64,000 nt of DNA from Locusta migratoria (GCA_026315105.1 CM048746.1:146736730-146800729), one strand, 5' to 3'; positions 1 through 11,232 are shown, counted from the stretch's first letter. Notes: generated by a model not told the origin, from the sequence alone. Made by a program: numbers and translations.

Positions 1-519
1 ATGTATTCAACAAAATGATTTCATCAACAATACTTTTGTAATCAATGGTAATTATACAGAAACTAAAGAGGATAAAACTTTGCTAACATTACTTTTTGAA
101 ACATAGCAATACCTACTTTAATATTATGAGAACTGAATTTACTTAGTTGTAACAGAAATACTAATTAGCTCACTATTTGAAATTTAACAATATATTTCTG
201 GCAATAACTAATTAATATTTGCTAATTAAACAAACTTATCCAGTGTCAAATAATAGAAAATGACTTCAACTACTCAAGTTAGAAAAAAGAATAACAAAAG
301 TTTTGGAAAAGAAAATGATACAAGTCTATTTACATCCATATCAATTGTTATGCAACAATGGTATCGGGAGGCTCAGTAATGCAAGCAGATGGGAATAAAT
401 CACAACATGCTTTGTTACACATTGTGTAAATTTCTTTTCTTACAGTGCATTAAAGAATCTTTATTACTGTGTAATTCTCACTTGTGTACGAAATCTTTTC
501 ATTGATTCCTAAACAGCAA
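1..519. other. AT-rich sequence, no gene recognised
   Basis: Strongly AT-rich with frequent stops in all frames. I see no protein motif, tRNA-like box or clear repeat. It precedes the Gypsy relic and may include its decayed upstream part. Confidence 0.5.
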
Positions 520-566
520 TTTATTATGGATTGGCCAGAACCTAAACACCTGCTTTCACAGTTCAT

Positions 567-815
567 GTGTCACCAGACTGCAAGTTAAAGTGGAATTTTC
601 TAGTGACAAACATTCCCAAGCCAATCAAGGGTATTGATTTTTTGACTCACCACAAGCTTTTCCCTGATGTTGTAGGGACTGATACCCATAGTCATTTAGC
701 CCCTTTAAATTTCAAACCATCCATTCCTGATGTTATACCACCACCCTATGAACACATGTCTCATGTGCTTGGACAAGCTCAGATACTAGAAGTTCACCAG
801 TTTATATGTAAATGA
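567..815 (+). pseudogene. Gypsy aspartic protease remnant
   Basis: Reads as the C-terminal half of a retroviral-type protease: a segment ending KPIKGIDFLTHHK matches the family pattern in which a beta strand is followed by (L/I)G(I/L)DFL. The same pattern (VLGIDFLRNNK) occurs in the element at 53.2 kb. The catalytic D-(T/S)-G loop should lie upstream but is not readable, so the domain is truncated or mutated. The reading continues openly to 815 without further known motifs. Confidence 0.65.
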
Positions 816-1884
816 CTCATGGAACAAGAACATGTGCAGCACCTATGGTGTGAACGGGATGAAATAATTTGCCATTTGAACAACACAGAATCTAAACTTG
901 CCTCCATGTTAAACCTGGTAATGACACTATGCCAGGATTCAGTGGATAATTGCACTCGGGTTACTAAATGTGCTCCTACTACAAGTCTTGTCTGTGACGT
1001 CAGGGCCACATGCAAGCTAGATAGGGCACTTTGTGACTCTGCATTTCCATGCTTTTCCTACGTGGACACTTGTAAACAAAACTCTGTTACCATACAAATG
1101 CTGGGTGTTGACATTCCATCAGTGCCACACAGTACCCTCGTGACTGCCTCTAGCACCGCTAATGGTCAAATTTTGCCCACAAAGCAAACTTCTTATCTTC
1201 TGCACCCGCCAGTGCTGGTTTTCAATCCTGTGGTAGGAACTTCAACTTCACTGCCATGAACTCTGCTGCACCGCCATGTTACAGTAGCAAAATTACACAG
1301 ACAAATTTGTTTGATTTATGGTCGACAGGCTCTCGTATGTGCTACCTGCACACACCCAGCCAAGTCGATGGACACTCATGATACTTCGACTGCTCAAAAA
1401 CCTTCATCCACTGTGAACTTGGTCATATCACATCATCACTCCTCACTTTGGCAGCCATCCCCTGCATGTACAAGTGTGTCATCATCACCTGAGCCAGTGG
1501 CACCTCGGGCTACTATGCCTCCACTTTTGCAACCTTCAGCTACTCCTAATTCTGTCAAGTCATGTGACCTTGCCTCAATGGGGTGGCTAGTTTCACTTAG
1601 AGCACCCTCTGTCACTCTGCTGCTGCAGACGAATGGGGCACCACAACCCCCTCCAAGCCATGTGACCTCACCTCACATCACACCACAACAACACTGCAGC
1701 ATTCTGTTTATAAACAAACCAATTCACATGCACACACTGATGTTTCTGTCATTGCTAATGGCATGGTGCACAAACTACACCTTACGGACGGTCCTCTAGT
1801 AAACCGAGAAGACTTTGCTCAGAACAGCTGACCATGGTTAATGAACTGATTGCTGAACTCTTTAAGAGCGGTAGTGTTAGAACC

Positions 1885-2300
1885 TTCTTTCAGTAATTGA
1901 TCTACACCCTTCATTTAGTTGACAAGAAGATGGTACCTAGCACTTGAGCGGTGATTATCTAAGGCTCAACACCAGGACTGTAATAAATAATTATCCAGTT
2001 CCTAATATTGCATATTCACTCATACCCTATCAAGCATCAACATATTTTCCAAAATAGACTGCAAATGCACATACCAATAGATCCTGATGGCCCCAGATGT
2101 CAAGAAGACTGCCGCCATGACACCCATTGAATTATTTCAGTTTTGTTTTATGCCATTTGGACTTAAGAATGCAGCTCGATCTTGACAATGATTTCTTAAT
2201 GAGGTTTAATTTCACTTAAAGTTCTGCTTTATTTACTTGGATGACATTCTTGTGTTTAGTTTCTCAGTCAGGGAAAACAAGGAACATGCAAAAGCAGTGT
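1885..2300 (+). pseudogene. Gypsy reverse transcriptase remnant
   Basis: Pieces of a Ty3/Gypsy RT in shifting frames. HLVDKK near 1910 corresponds to the fingers motif, FMPFGLKNAA (2147-2176) to the palm motif, and the catalytic YLDD box is intact at 2234-2245 followed by ILVFS. Numerous in-frame stops (TGA and TAA) separate the pieces. Known family role: copying element RNA into DNA inside the virus-like particle. The YLDD box survives only as a fossil. Confidence 0.75.
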
Positions 2301-2337
2301 TGGAAACCATCGCCGCAGGCGAGGTCACAATTACTCT

Positions 2338-2945
2338 GTGACCTCCCTTGGGTTCACCATCTCGGTGGCAGGTATACTGATGCCACCTGAGAAAATTAAT
2401 ACTATTACTGAGTTACCTCATCCCTCAACTTTCAAAGAACTTAGTCAATTTCTGGGCACCATAACTTACTATCATCATCAACATTTACCTGGCACAGCTG
2501 AGATACAGGCACCCTTGGCTGATGTACTAGCTGGCAAACAAACTTCCAGTTATCGTCCCATTCAGTGGACTCTCAAGATGACAGATTGCTTTGCAGCACT
2601 CAAAGGACTTTTAGCTAAGGCTTCTACCATTTCCCATCTTCATCTGGATGCTGTACTATTTATTAAATGGATGCAAGTGACACTGGTTTTGTCACAGTCC
2701 TCAGCCAGATTGCTAATGGTGACGCCTCGCCGCTTCAATTTTTCTTTAAACTAAACAATGTATGAAAGAAGTATTCAGCATTTGATCATGAATTACTCAC
2801 TGTGTATGAGTCAATTAAACACTTCCACTATGCAGTCTAGGGATGCCCTTTCGAAGTACTTACTGATCACAGGCCTCTGGCAGTTGCCATCTGGAATGTG
2901 CCTGCCGATCCACTGTCTCGCAGTTTCAGGTATTTTGATTTAATT
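2338..2945 (+). pseudogene. Gypsy RT thumb / RNase H remnant
   Basis: The segment PEKINTITELPHPSTFKE followed by LSQFLGTITYYHHQHLPG is the characteristic join between RT and RNase H in Gypsy elements (FLGxxxYYRxxIP). After 2640 the RNase H domain is only vaguely recognisable in two frames (2630-2760 and 2758-2943). The catalytic DAS motif appears as DASDTG in a shifted frame near 2670. Non-functional. Confidence 0.65.
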
Positions 2946-3091
2946 GCAAAATTCACAACTGACTTGAGATATATTCAATGAGTAGACAGTGTCATGGCCG
3001 ATATTTTTAACAAGATTTGATGCTATCTCCACACTACTCAACCTTTCTAATTTCAGTCAACTGATGAACAAACTATGCGATTAATTTCAGA

Positions 3092-3265
3092 TCACAACTC
3101 TTCAATGAAATCTATCTGTACCTCTTTTACTAGAGTCCTATGGTGTTTGTTCACATTGAGGATTAAGGATGAATTAACAAAGACATCTTGATGAGTCACA
3201 GAAAGGCACACATGAAAGATTACAACTTTAAATAGTTTTTGGGCATTATGCCCTTTGTCAGACAG

Positions 3266-3322
<57 letters not shown>

Positions 3323-3431
3323 AAGACCACTGTCTCTGGCCACTGTAGACAGTCTGTGGAACTCAGCGCGACTGAAGTGGTAGACATCAGTGGTAAGGGT
3401 GAGGAGGTGACATAGAAAGGAATGCAGGAAT
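3092..3431 (-). mobile_element. Penelope-like element, 3' part left of an insertion
   Basis: Minus-strand sequence with a GT microsatellite and a segment CTGACAAAGGGC-like, comparable to the 3' untranslated ends of the other PLE copies in this window (coding end, tgatgaagg-like motif, GT run). It is the continuation of the PLE fragment at 6507-6990: the 3.07 kb element between them interrupts one minus-strand PLE. The assignment rests on context and general layout, not on a protein motif in this part. Confidence 0.45.
3269..3319. repeat. (AC)n microsatellite
   Basis: About 25 uninterrupted AC units. Lies in the inferred PLE 3' end. Confidence 0.95.
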
Positions 3432-6400
3432 AGTCCAGTCAATGAATGCATTGTAGAGTGCATGGAATATGTGAGAATTTTTGACTTCAGGACTTTGTTA
3501 GGGATAGTTAGGAGGTGAACATACTAAAAGTCTCCGCCCCTGGGGGGTGAGCTAAAGTGGGGATGGGGTGGAAAGGTACCATATTTTTGTTTTCCACTTA
3601 TATCTCAAAAACAGTCGGCTTTAGCAAAAAATTGTTCCAGATAAAAATGAAAGACAATTGAATTTGCTATAAAATTGTTGCTATACATATAAGTCGAGTT
3701 CCCAACGGTTTTCGAGATATACGTTATTGAAAATCGACAATCATCTTTACATCACTAATTTTGTCAGACATTTACTTCTAGTGACTCATTTGATTGTTTC
3801 ACAGAAAATTTGCCCAAAAGAAAGTTGTAGAGCATTAAATTTCCTTCAATTTGATATGCACATTTGCTACTTTATCTTCAGCCAATCAGAGGTTACATCA
3901 TTTATAAGATATGTGCTCAGTTTTGAGGTCCCCCCAGAAATGAGTGTTTTGAAAGGCGGTAACATTTCTACCTTATGAAATGTGTTAGCATGGTAAATAA
4001 CAACAGTTTAACAATGACAAGAAGGTACTCGCAATTGAAGCAGAAAAGTTTTTATAAATGTAGCTTTTCTGTTAATATTATGAATCATGCAATAAAAGTA
4101 TTTACAAGCACTGAAAGTGATTCAGAATGAGAAAAAAGTGCATCAATGCAACATCTTTGTTTTTCTGTGGCGGAGGAGTCGAGGCTCCTTTATTGTCGCC
4201 TGCAGTGGACATGTCGTCAAGGTCATTAGTACCTAACATCCGGGAGAGGGTTAACGATGGGGAAGCCCCAACATGAACATCAAAGACCTGTTACTGGCTA
4301 GGGGATGGAATGGAGTGTTCTCACTAACTTCTTACTTCAGTTCACTTCAAAAGTTCGCCAATCATAGAGAAAGTTTATGTGTCAGTATTGTGTGTCAGTT
4401 TTTGAGATATTTTTTATTTATTTATGAAAATGTTGACTTTGTAGTGTGCGCAATGGCTACTCAGTGTTTTGTATGTGATGAAACAATAGATGGACCAGGT
4501 GTTTCCACGGCGACAAAAAAAGGAATACCATCACTCATCAAAGCTAGTATAGAAAGGGGAGATAGTGATGGCTCATCTTTAGAAGGGTTGGACATCCTTC
4601 TGATTCATACTGAATGTCGAAAAAGTTACATCAGTTTACAATGGTTATGAGGTTGTACAGTGTTTTTTTAATGCGTACTCTGCCATATCAGTGAGCATAA
4701 AAGCAGCTGAACAAAGTCAACAGTATCAGCTCAGGAGGTGTAGGGAAATGAATGTCAGTCTAGAAACTAAAATTACAGTGAAGCAAGAGGATTTTCTCTC
4801 CAAATATAACAATTAGAATCAGCTGATAAATCTGTTAATGATGCAACTACAGAAAATGGGATAAATGTCTTTCAAGTTTCAGGTGATGCTGACATTGATA
4901 TTGTGGAGACAGCTATCAATGTAATTCCTCGATTGCCATTATTGGAGAGGATGTAGACTCAGCTGTTCTCTTAATAGCAAAATCTCCAACTGATTGTAAC
5001 ATTCTGCTTGTAGGACCAGGAAGAGGAAAGGTTAAGACGTGTTTATATTCCTCACAATAGCTGCAGCAGGAATTGAAAATGATCTACAATGCCCATTTGT
5101 TATTCTTACATGCATTTACAGTCTGTGACATAACATCCGTAGCGTATTGCAAGAGTAAAGTGGGGTTTGTCAAAATACACAACAGCTGCTGAGATATTTG
5201 CCAATAGTTCTTCTTTCCACAACTCAATTTAGGCAGTGGGAATCATGAGTACTCTATCATGGTATGGAGCACCAGCCACCACAGAATCCCCATCGATTTA
5301 CGCTACAAATCATTTATAAAAGCAGCTGGGAACATGAAGCCTAATCTCTCAACTCTCCCTCCTGCTGAATGAGCTGTTAAGCTGCATGCATTCTGAACTT
5401 ACGACCAAAGATGCCTTTGGTTAGGAAAGGGACCTAAAGGGGGAGCACCAAATTGGGATTGGAATGGCCAACTAGTTCTGAAACTCTCAGAGTTAGATGC
5501 TGCCCCTGACGAAATGTTGAAGATGATTTTTTTTGTCAATGCACAAAATGATGTGACAGTGGCAGATGTAGTTGCAGAAAAGTGTTGTTACACTGCTCTG
5601 TTACATACCTGAACTGCAAGGGTAACTGCAACAATGGAGTCATAGTATTAATTCAGGAAGAAGATGATGACAGTGACATCAAGACTCTACCAATCTCGTT
5701 GGACGACGTCTCCAATACTAACAAAGATGAATGAACCTTGACTATTCCTCCTCAGAGAAACAAAGATGCTGCTTTGAATGCACTTATTTTTCATTCTGAA
5801 TTACTATCAGTGTTTCTAAAAACTTTCATTGTATGATTCATAATATTGTAATGAAAGCTACAGTTATGAAAAGGTTTCAATTGTGAGTACCTTCTTGTCA
5901 TTGGTAAACTGTTGTTATTTACCATGCTAGCACGTTTCATAAAGTAGAAACATCACAGCCTCTCAAGACATTCATTTCTGGAGGGACATTGAAACTGAGT
6001 GCACAGCTTAAAATGATGTAACTTCTGATTGGCTGAAGATAAGGTAGCAAATGTGCATATCAAATTGAAGGAAATGTAATGCTCTATAACTTTCTTTCTG
6101 ACAAATTTTCTGTGAATCGATCGAGTGAGTCACTAGAAGTAAATGTTTGGCAAAATTAGTGAAGTAAAGATGATTTTTTCCGAAATTGTCAATTTTCAAT
6201 AACATATATTTCGAAAACTGTTGGGAATTTGACATATATGTATAGCAACAATTGTACAGCAAATTCAATTATCTTTCATTTTTATTTGAAACAAATTATT
6301 TCTAAAGCTGACCGTTTTCGAGATATAAGTTAAAAACCAAAAAACGGTACCTTTCCACCCCCCCTCCCCACTTTAGCTCACCCACCAGGGGCGGGGACTT

Positions 6401-6506
6401 TTAGTATGTTCACCTCCTAACTATCCCTAACAAAGTCCTGAAGTCAAAAATTCTTGCATATTCCATGCACTCTACACCCCTTTTTTGAGCACTCGTTGAC
6501 TGGACT
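3432..6506 (+). mobile_element. DNA element with about 740-bp terminal inverted repeats
   Basis: The left flank 3432-4170 and right flank 5770-6506 are imperfect inverted copies of each other (about 80 percent by eye), containing shared landmarks such as AGGAGGTGAACATACTAAAA (left near 3511, complement near 6398) and GTAGAGTGCATGGAATAT at the outer edge. Between them lies a decayed protein gene. The outermost 9 bp AGTCCAGTC (3432-3440) is mirrored at 6498-6506. Both flanks belong to one minus-strand PLE, so this is an insertion. Superfamily unknown; I did not find a clean target duplication. Confidence 0.7.
4453..5735 (+). pseudogene. Decayed transposon protein with CxxC...HxxC zinc motif and HAFT-CD motif
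   Basis: The best start is the ATG at 4453: it opens with MATQCFVCDETIDGPG and about 60 residues later LLIHTECRKSYI, a CxxC...HxxC arrangement that looks like an N-terminal zinc-binding fold. The readable frame stops at 4648; downstream pieces in other frames include LLIAKSPTDCNILLVG (about 4972) and LFLHAFTVCDITSVAYCKSK (about 5100), which resembles the HAxTGCDTTSxxxGKGK motif of uncharacterised proteins carried by insect and cnidarian transposable elements. Catalytic function is unknown to me. Many stops and frameshifts make it inactive. Confidence 0.55.
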
Positions 6507-6990
6507 TGAAGGAAAGTGAGGGATGCATGGTTGGGGTGGGGGAATATGCTAGTGCTGTTTGACGAACAAGGAGGAAGGGAAGTTTAGGCCTGGGGGATTG
6601 TGAGAGCATAGGATATATTGTAGGGAGAGTTCCTACCTGCTCAGTTCAGAAAACTGGTATTCGTGGGAGAATCAATACAGCACAGTCATTGAAGTGAGCC
6701 ACCTCATGGAGGATTGCATGTTCTGCAACAGGATGGTCAACTGTCATCTGGCCACAGTTTGCCACTTGCCATTCATGTGAACAGACATGTTGCTGGTTAT
6801 GCTCATGTAGAATGCAGCACAGTGGTTGCAGCTTATTTTGTACTTCACATGTCTACTTTCACAGGTCACCACACTTTTATGGTATAGGAAATGCAAGTGA
6901 TGGTGTTGGAGTAGGTGGTGGTGGGTTGGTGGGTAATAAAGGTATTGCATCTTGGTCTATTGTAGGGGTATGAGCTAAGAGGCAAGGAGT
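6507..6990 (-). pseudogene. Penelope-like GIY-YIG domain remnant
   Basis: Minus-strand reading contains CNHCAAFYMSITSNMSVHMN, which corresponds to the CLHCEAFYVGMTSNKLSICMN stretch of the PLE copy at 8.7-9.2 kb (GIY-YIG nuclease core), followed in another frame by DHPVAEHAILHE, the counterpart of DHPVAKHALVHG. The catalytic YVGMT is degraded to YMSIT. Frameshifts are present. The fragment continues across the inserted element to 3431. Confidence 0.7.
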
Positions 6991-7685
6991 TGGGAGCAGG
7001 GATGGAGTGGGGATGGACGAGGATATTATGTAGATTTGTCAGGGGTTCACAAGAGGGGTGCTCCTTTGCGAATGGAACTATGGATCTAAGTTATACGCTG
7101 TAAGTAACTATGCACAATGATCAGAAAAACCATTCTTAAAAGGATACGCTGTTATGCTGTTAAACTTATATTGGTTTATAAAAAGGTACATATCAGTGTG
7201 CAGCTATCCTTTATTACCTGAGTAGGAAAATCAATATTGGATGTCAAACTGAAAGAACTGAGTAATACTTCAAGGTCAGTCTTACAATTACACTCTTCCA
7301 GAGAAATAACATTGAATTCCCACAAATAATGATATGTTACCCCCTGTTCACAGATAGTTAGTTATACAGGACACTAATATATATGTGGGACTTGAGAAAC
7401 CCAGAGAAATCACATATGTGCATCCAGAAATGCCATTTATTGTTGCAATCTACAAGTACACAACCAGACTGAGGAATACATGGCCGGCAGGCATAGATAC
7501 AGTGTTGCCTCAAAGATATAGGCCCAAAGATATACATTGAGTTTTGCTAAATGCACTTAAAGGGGCATTTTTGTGATAAATATGTACACCTGAAAATCAG
7601 GTCTAATATCATTGTTTACAAACAAAGGTATGCAGTTTCTAGAGCTAGCAAATTCAAATTTACACTATTTTAAATAAAAACTAAA
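6991..7685. other. No gene recognised
   Basis: Mixed AT-rich sequence between two PLE fragments. No open frame with a recognisable domain and no convincing repeat structure seen. Confidence 0.45.
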
Positions 7686-7743
7686 TAGTAGATGATGATT
7701 ACTTACCAGGCGAAGGAGCACAGGTAGTGATAGTAACATAAAT

Positions 7744-7746
<3 letters not shown>

Positions 7747-7798
<52 letters not shown>
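7747..7798. repeat. (AC)n microsatellite in PLE 3' end
   Basis: About 26 AC units, mirrored by a GT run in the opposite arm. Confidence 0.95.
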
Positions 7799-7800
<2 letters not shown>

Positions 7801-8106
7801 AATGCTAGCTTTCACATCCTAGCTGCTTCTTCAGGCAGAAGGGAAGGAGAGGGAAAAGGAAATGATGAGGGTTTTAAGGGAGAGGGTAAGGAGCCATTCC
7901 AATCCCGGGACAGGAAAGACTTACCTTGAGGGGAAAAAAGGAAGGTAAATAAATAAACACCCACCCACAAATATACACAAATGCAAACACACCTAGGCAG
8001 ACATACTGTAGAAAGCAAAGAAGTTGGACAAAGATACCACTTGAGGCAGAGGCTCTGTCCAGACAACCGAGGCAAAGATGTTAAAGATGGTGGGCGGGAA
8101 TTTGAA

Positions 8107-8635
8107 TTTAGCAGAGGTTGAGACCAGGTGGCCAACGGAAAGAGAGAATTTGCTGAAGGGCTAGTTCCCATCTCCAGAGTTCTGAAAGATTGGTGTTGGT
8201 GGGAAGTATTCAGATAACCCGGATGATGTAACACTGTGCCAAGATGTGCTGGCCATGCACCAAGGCATGTTTAGCCACAGGGTGATCCTCATTACCAACA
8301 AACACTGTCTGCCTGTGACCGTTCATGCAAATGGACAGTTTGTTGTTGGTCATTTCCACATAGAACACTTCACAGTGCAGGCATGTCAGTTGGTAAATCA
8401 TATGGGTACTATCGCAAGTGGCCCTGCCCTTGATCGTGTACACCTTGCAGGTTACGGGACTAGAGTAAGTGGTGGTGGAAGGGTGCATAGAGCAGATTTT
8501 ACAATGGGGGCGGTTACAAGGGTAGGAGCCAGATGGTATGGAAGGGGGTTTGGGGATTTCATAGGGATGGACTAGCACATTACAGAGGTTAGGTGGGCGG
8601 CGGAAAGACACTCGCTGGAGTGGGTCAGGTGTCAA
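8107..8635 (-). pseudogene. Penelope-like GIY-YIG endonuclease domain (left arm)
   Basis: Encodes the C-terminal part of a PLE polyprotein. The linker reads FRRPPNLCNVLVHP, then paired cysteines (SYPCNRPHCKICSMHP), then CLHCEVFYVEMTNNKLSICM. The last is the GIY-YIG core, here YVEMT instead of YVGMT, so a conserved glycine is lost. DHPVAKHALVHGQH follows. A frameshift near 8215 separates the last 30 or so residues, which end ...GLNLC before the stop. The known role of this domain in PLEs is nicking the target for reverse transcription. Missing: the entire RT half and a proper start. Confidence 0.8.
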
Positions 8636-8690
8636 TGAAGGATGGGTCTCATTTCAGGGCAGGATTTAAGGAAGTCATATCCTTCCTGGA

Positions 8691-9195
8691 GTGTCTTTCT
8701 GCCGCCCACCTAACCTCCTTAACCTCCTGGTCCATCCCAATGATATTCCCAAACCACCTTCCCTAACTTCTGGCTCCTACCCTTGTAACTGCCCCCGTTG
8801 TAATACCTGCCCTATGCACCCTTCCATCACCACTTTATCCAGTCCTGTAACCCAGAAGGTGTACACGATCAAGGGCAGAGCCACTTGCGATAGTACCCAC
8901 GTGATTTACCAACTGACATGCCTGCACTGTGAAGCATTCTATGTGGGAATGACCAGCAACAAATTGTCCATTTGCATGAACAGTCACAGGCAGACAGTTT
9001 TTTCTTGGTAATGAGGATCACCCTGTGGCTAAACATGCCTTGGTGCATGGCCAGCAGATCTTGGCACAGTGTTACACCATCCGAGTTATCTGGATACTTC
9101 TCACCAACACCAATCCTTCAGAACTCCGGAGATGGGAACTAGCCCTTCAGCATATTCTCTCTTCCCGTTGCCCACCTGGTCTCAACCTCCGCTAA
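8691..9195 (+). pseudogene. Penelope-like GIY-YIG endonuclease domain (right arm)
   Basis: The better of the two copies. It reads FCRPPNLLNLLVHP, cysteine pairs (SYPCNCPRCNTCPMHP), KVYTIKGRATCDS, then CLHCEAFYVGMTSNKLSICM with an intact YVGMT, NSHRQ, and after a one-base shift in a T run near 9000, GNEDHPVAKHALVHGQQ and a final stop after PPGLNLR. The frameshift and the absence of the RT half make it non-functional, though the nuclease core itself is well preserved. Confidence 0.8.
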
Positions 9196-9499
9196 ATTCA
9201 AATTCCCTCCACCATCTTTAACATCTTTGCCTCAGTTCTCTGGACAGAGTGTCTGCCTCAAGTGGTATCTCTGTCCAACTTCTTTGCTTTCTACAGTATG
9301 TCTGCCTATGTGTGTTTGCATTTGTGTATATGTGTTGGTGGGTGTGTATTTGTTTACCCTCCTTTTTTCCCCCAAGGTAAGTCTTTCCTGTCCCGCGATT
9401 GGAATGGCTCCTTACCCACTCCCTTAAAACCCTCATCATTTCTTTTCCCTCTCCTTTCCTTCTCCCTTAAGAAACAGCTAGGCTGCAAAAACTAGCATT

Positions 9500-9501
<2 letters not shown>

Positions 9502-9551
<50 letters not shown>
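9502..9551. repeat. (GT)n microsatellite in PLE 3' end
   Basis: GT run of about 24 units with one TT interruption. Confidence 0.95.
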
Positions 9552-9719
9552 ATTATTTATGTTACTATCACTACTTGTGCTCCTTCGCCTGCTAAGTAAT
9601 CTTCATCTACTTTTTATATATATTTTTCGTGCTAGGAATTTTATATTCATATAAATAAAAAGTGAAATATATATGAATATGCAGCATTTAACTTGTTGGA
9701 ATAGAAAAACAACAATTAA

Positions 9720-9950
9720 ATTGCATGGTCACTGAGCTGCAGACAGGCACATAAAATAGACAATCACATTCACAAAACTTAAATTTTTGGCCATGGCCTT
9801 CACAGAGGGGGGAAAAAATTACACATACTTTCACATAATCATTAAAACATAACTCAAGCACACAAGATCACCAATTCTTATGTGTGCTTGAGTTATGTCT
9901 GAATGATTGTGTAAATGTATTTGTATCTTTTTATGATGAAGGGTGTCATG
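9720..9950. repeat. Inverted Penelope-like 3' UTR fragments
   Basis: Left part (minus strand) contains sequence like the 3' end at 21.1-21.25 kb (gtgaatgtg..., atggctgaaaa..., cagctcagtgacc). A 17-bp inverted repeat CATAACTCAAGCACACA (9848-9864) and its complement (9881-9897) mark the turn, after which a plus-strand tgatgaagg copy starts. Small foldback of two 3' ends. Confidence 0.55.
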
Positions 9951-10904
9951 TAATGACTTGGGAAGCTATATGTGTAGATCCTGATATCCACTCTCTAATT
10001 GATTTTCCGATACCCAATTCATTAGTGAAGAAGCCGATACCCTCTACTCTAAACTATAAAATTTGCTATCCCATGCCTTCTTCTCATCTATCTTTCTGTC
10101 ACAGTGTATTTGTAGCTTTACCTAATGAACTATGTGTACTTTTCCTATATTTCTTTTGTTTACGGGTTTAAATAGAAAATTGCATTTATTCCTAATCATT
10201 AATTGCATGTTACTCAATCCAATAATGTATTTTATTGAAACCATGTTTGAAGAAGTTCCTTTGTAGGTCATTAAAGAGACAACAATTAATAATCTTCAAT
10301 TTTTTTATTTAAAAATTAATTTGCAAATGATTCAAATGTAAACAGTCTTAGCAGCTCACTTATGCAGTGTCTCTCTTGTGTATTAATGTATACAGTCAAG
10401 TAGAATAGATGTTAAGTAGCCTTTCATAAAAGAAATGAGTATTTTATCTATGTAATATGTAGATATCTAACACCAGCAAGGACATCAATGGAGTGTTAGA
10501 AGGGTGTGGCCAAAAATGTAAGTTCTGTGACTGTAATTGTATATTTTACAAGCCTGTCTGTGGTTAAGTGATTGCCTTTACAGTGCATTGCTATCTACGC
10601 TCTATTATTTAGATTCCAATCAGGACTTCCCATTGTTAAACTTTAATGGCAAGCTTGAAGAGGAAACTAATAAATGCATTTAATTAGTTGTCAGTGTTAA
10701 AATCTAAATTACTTATCTTTAAAAGAGCACAAAAATCCTGCATCTCACCTTCGCAGGGCTATTAGGGTGATACCTGCTGGTGATTAATTTTTGAGCAGTG
10801 TGCTGATAAATTATGTACACAAATTCAATGTTTGAATTTTATGGATTATACATATATATTCCTTGGATTTCAAATAATATTATGTTAAGTTTTCCTTCTT
10901 TCAG
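9951..10904. other. No gene recognised; possible intron
   Basis: AT-rich, with an open stretch to 10171 that carries no known domain and begins in PLE-derived sequence. The last part leads into a pyrimidine tract and 3' splice site at 10904, so at least the right end may be intron of the gene whose exon follows. Confidence 0.4.
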
Positions 10905-11179
10905 GTGTTTTTTTGATTTGCAAATTGAAAATGACATAACTTTGGGACGCATTGTTTTTGAACTTTATGGAGATTATGTTCCAAAAGCAGCTGCAAACTT
11001 CCTTGGTCTTTGTAAAGGATACAATGGACTGACATATAAAGGCAGCATTTTTCATCGAATAATACCTCATTTAATGTGTCAGGGAGGTGATATCACAGAG
11101 TTCAATGGCTCTGGAGGCATGACAATATTTGGAGAGGTATTCAGTAAGGAAAGTTACATACTTAAACATGGTGGGTTAG
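10905..11179 (+). CDS. Cyclophilin-type peptidyl-prolyl isomerase exon (partial host gene)
   Basis: A 275-bp exon coding 91 full codons of a cyclophilin domain. It begins CFFDLQIEN, runs through GRIVFELYGDYVPKAAANF, YKGSIFHRIIPHLMCQGGD and ends ESYILKHGGLG. The 3' splice site (ttccttctttcag) and 5' splice site (G|GTGAGT) fit exactly, leaving a phase-1 gap inside the final glycine codon, where the family continues LSMAN. Against cyclophilin A the catalytic Arg (FHR), Met and Gln (MCQGGD) are present, but the Phe of PNFM is Leu (PHLM). No stop or frameshift lies within it. The neighbouring exons are outside what I can recognise. It may be a domain of a multidomain cyclophilin such as a RanBP2-like protein, or an isolated diverged copy. 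Confidence 0.75.
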
Positions 11180-11232
11180 GTGAGTAATAATTCATGAAAT
11201 ATAATGCATTCTATTAATCATTGTGTTATTGA

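Larger units (their letters stand above)
520..3030 (+). mobile_element. Decayed Ty3/Gypsy retrotransposon (protease-RT-RNase H)
   Basis: An old LTR retrotransposon of which only the pol region is readable, broken by many stops and frameshifts. In order: a protease tail near 567-690, an uninformative 819-1799 stretch, reverse transcriptase 1885-2300 and the RT thumb/RNase H start 2338-2945. The order and the wording of the motifs resemble the better preserved Gypsy at 51.3-55.4 kb, so I infer the same broad clade (CsRn1-like). No LTRs, integrase or target duplication were found. It cannot encode working enzymes. Confidence 0.75.
7686..8680 (-). mobile_element. Penelope-like element, 3' half (left arm of inverted pair)
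   Basis: Minus-strand PLE 3' half: linker, GIY-YIG domain, stop near 8107, then a 3' UTR with CTGAAGAAGCAGCTAGG-type sequence, a GT microsatellite and the end GTGCTCCTTCGCCTGGTAAG. It is the mirror image of 8690-9612, the two meeting head to head near 8685. Both arms start at about the same codon of the linker, so neither contains the RT. PLEs are known to leave inverted or partly duplicated copies; which process made this pair is not shown by the sequence. Confidence 0.8.
8690..9612 (+). mobile_element. Penelope-like element, 3' half (right arm of inverted pair)
   Basis: Same layout as the left arm but on the plus strand: linker, GIY-YIG, stop near 9195, 3' UTR with a GT run and the end GTGCTCCTTCGCCTGCTAAG. 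The two arms are similar but not identical over the whole length, with different indels, so the inverted pair is not fresh. Confidence 0.8.

Noticed and set aside
9884..10171. 95-codon open frame as a gene
   Set aside because: Begins in PLE 3' UTR sequence and has no recognisable domain or start context.
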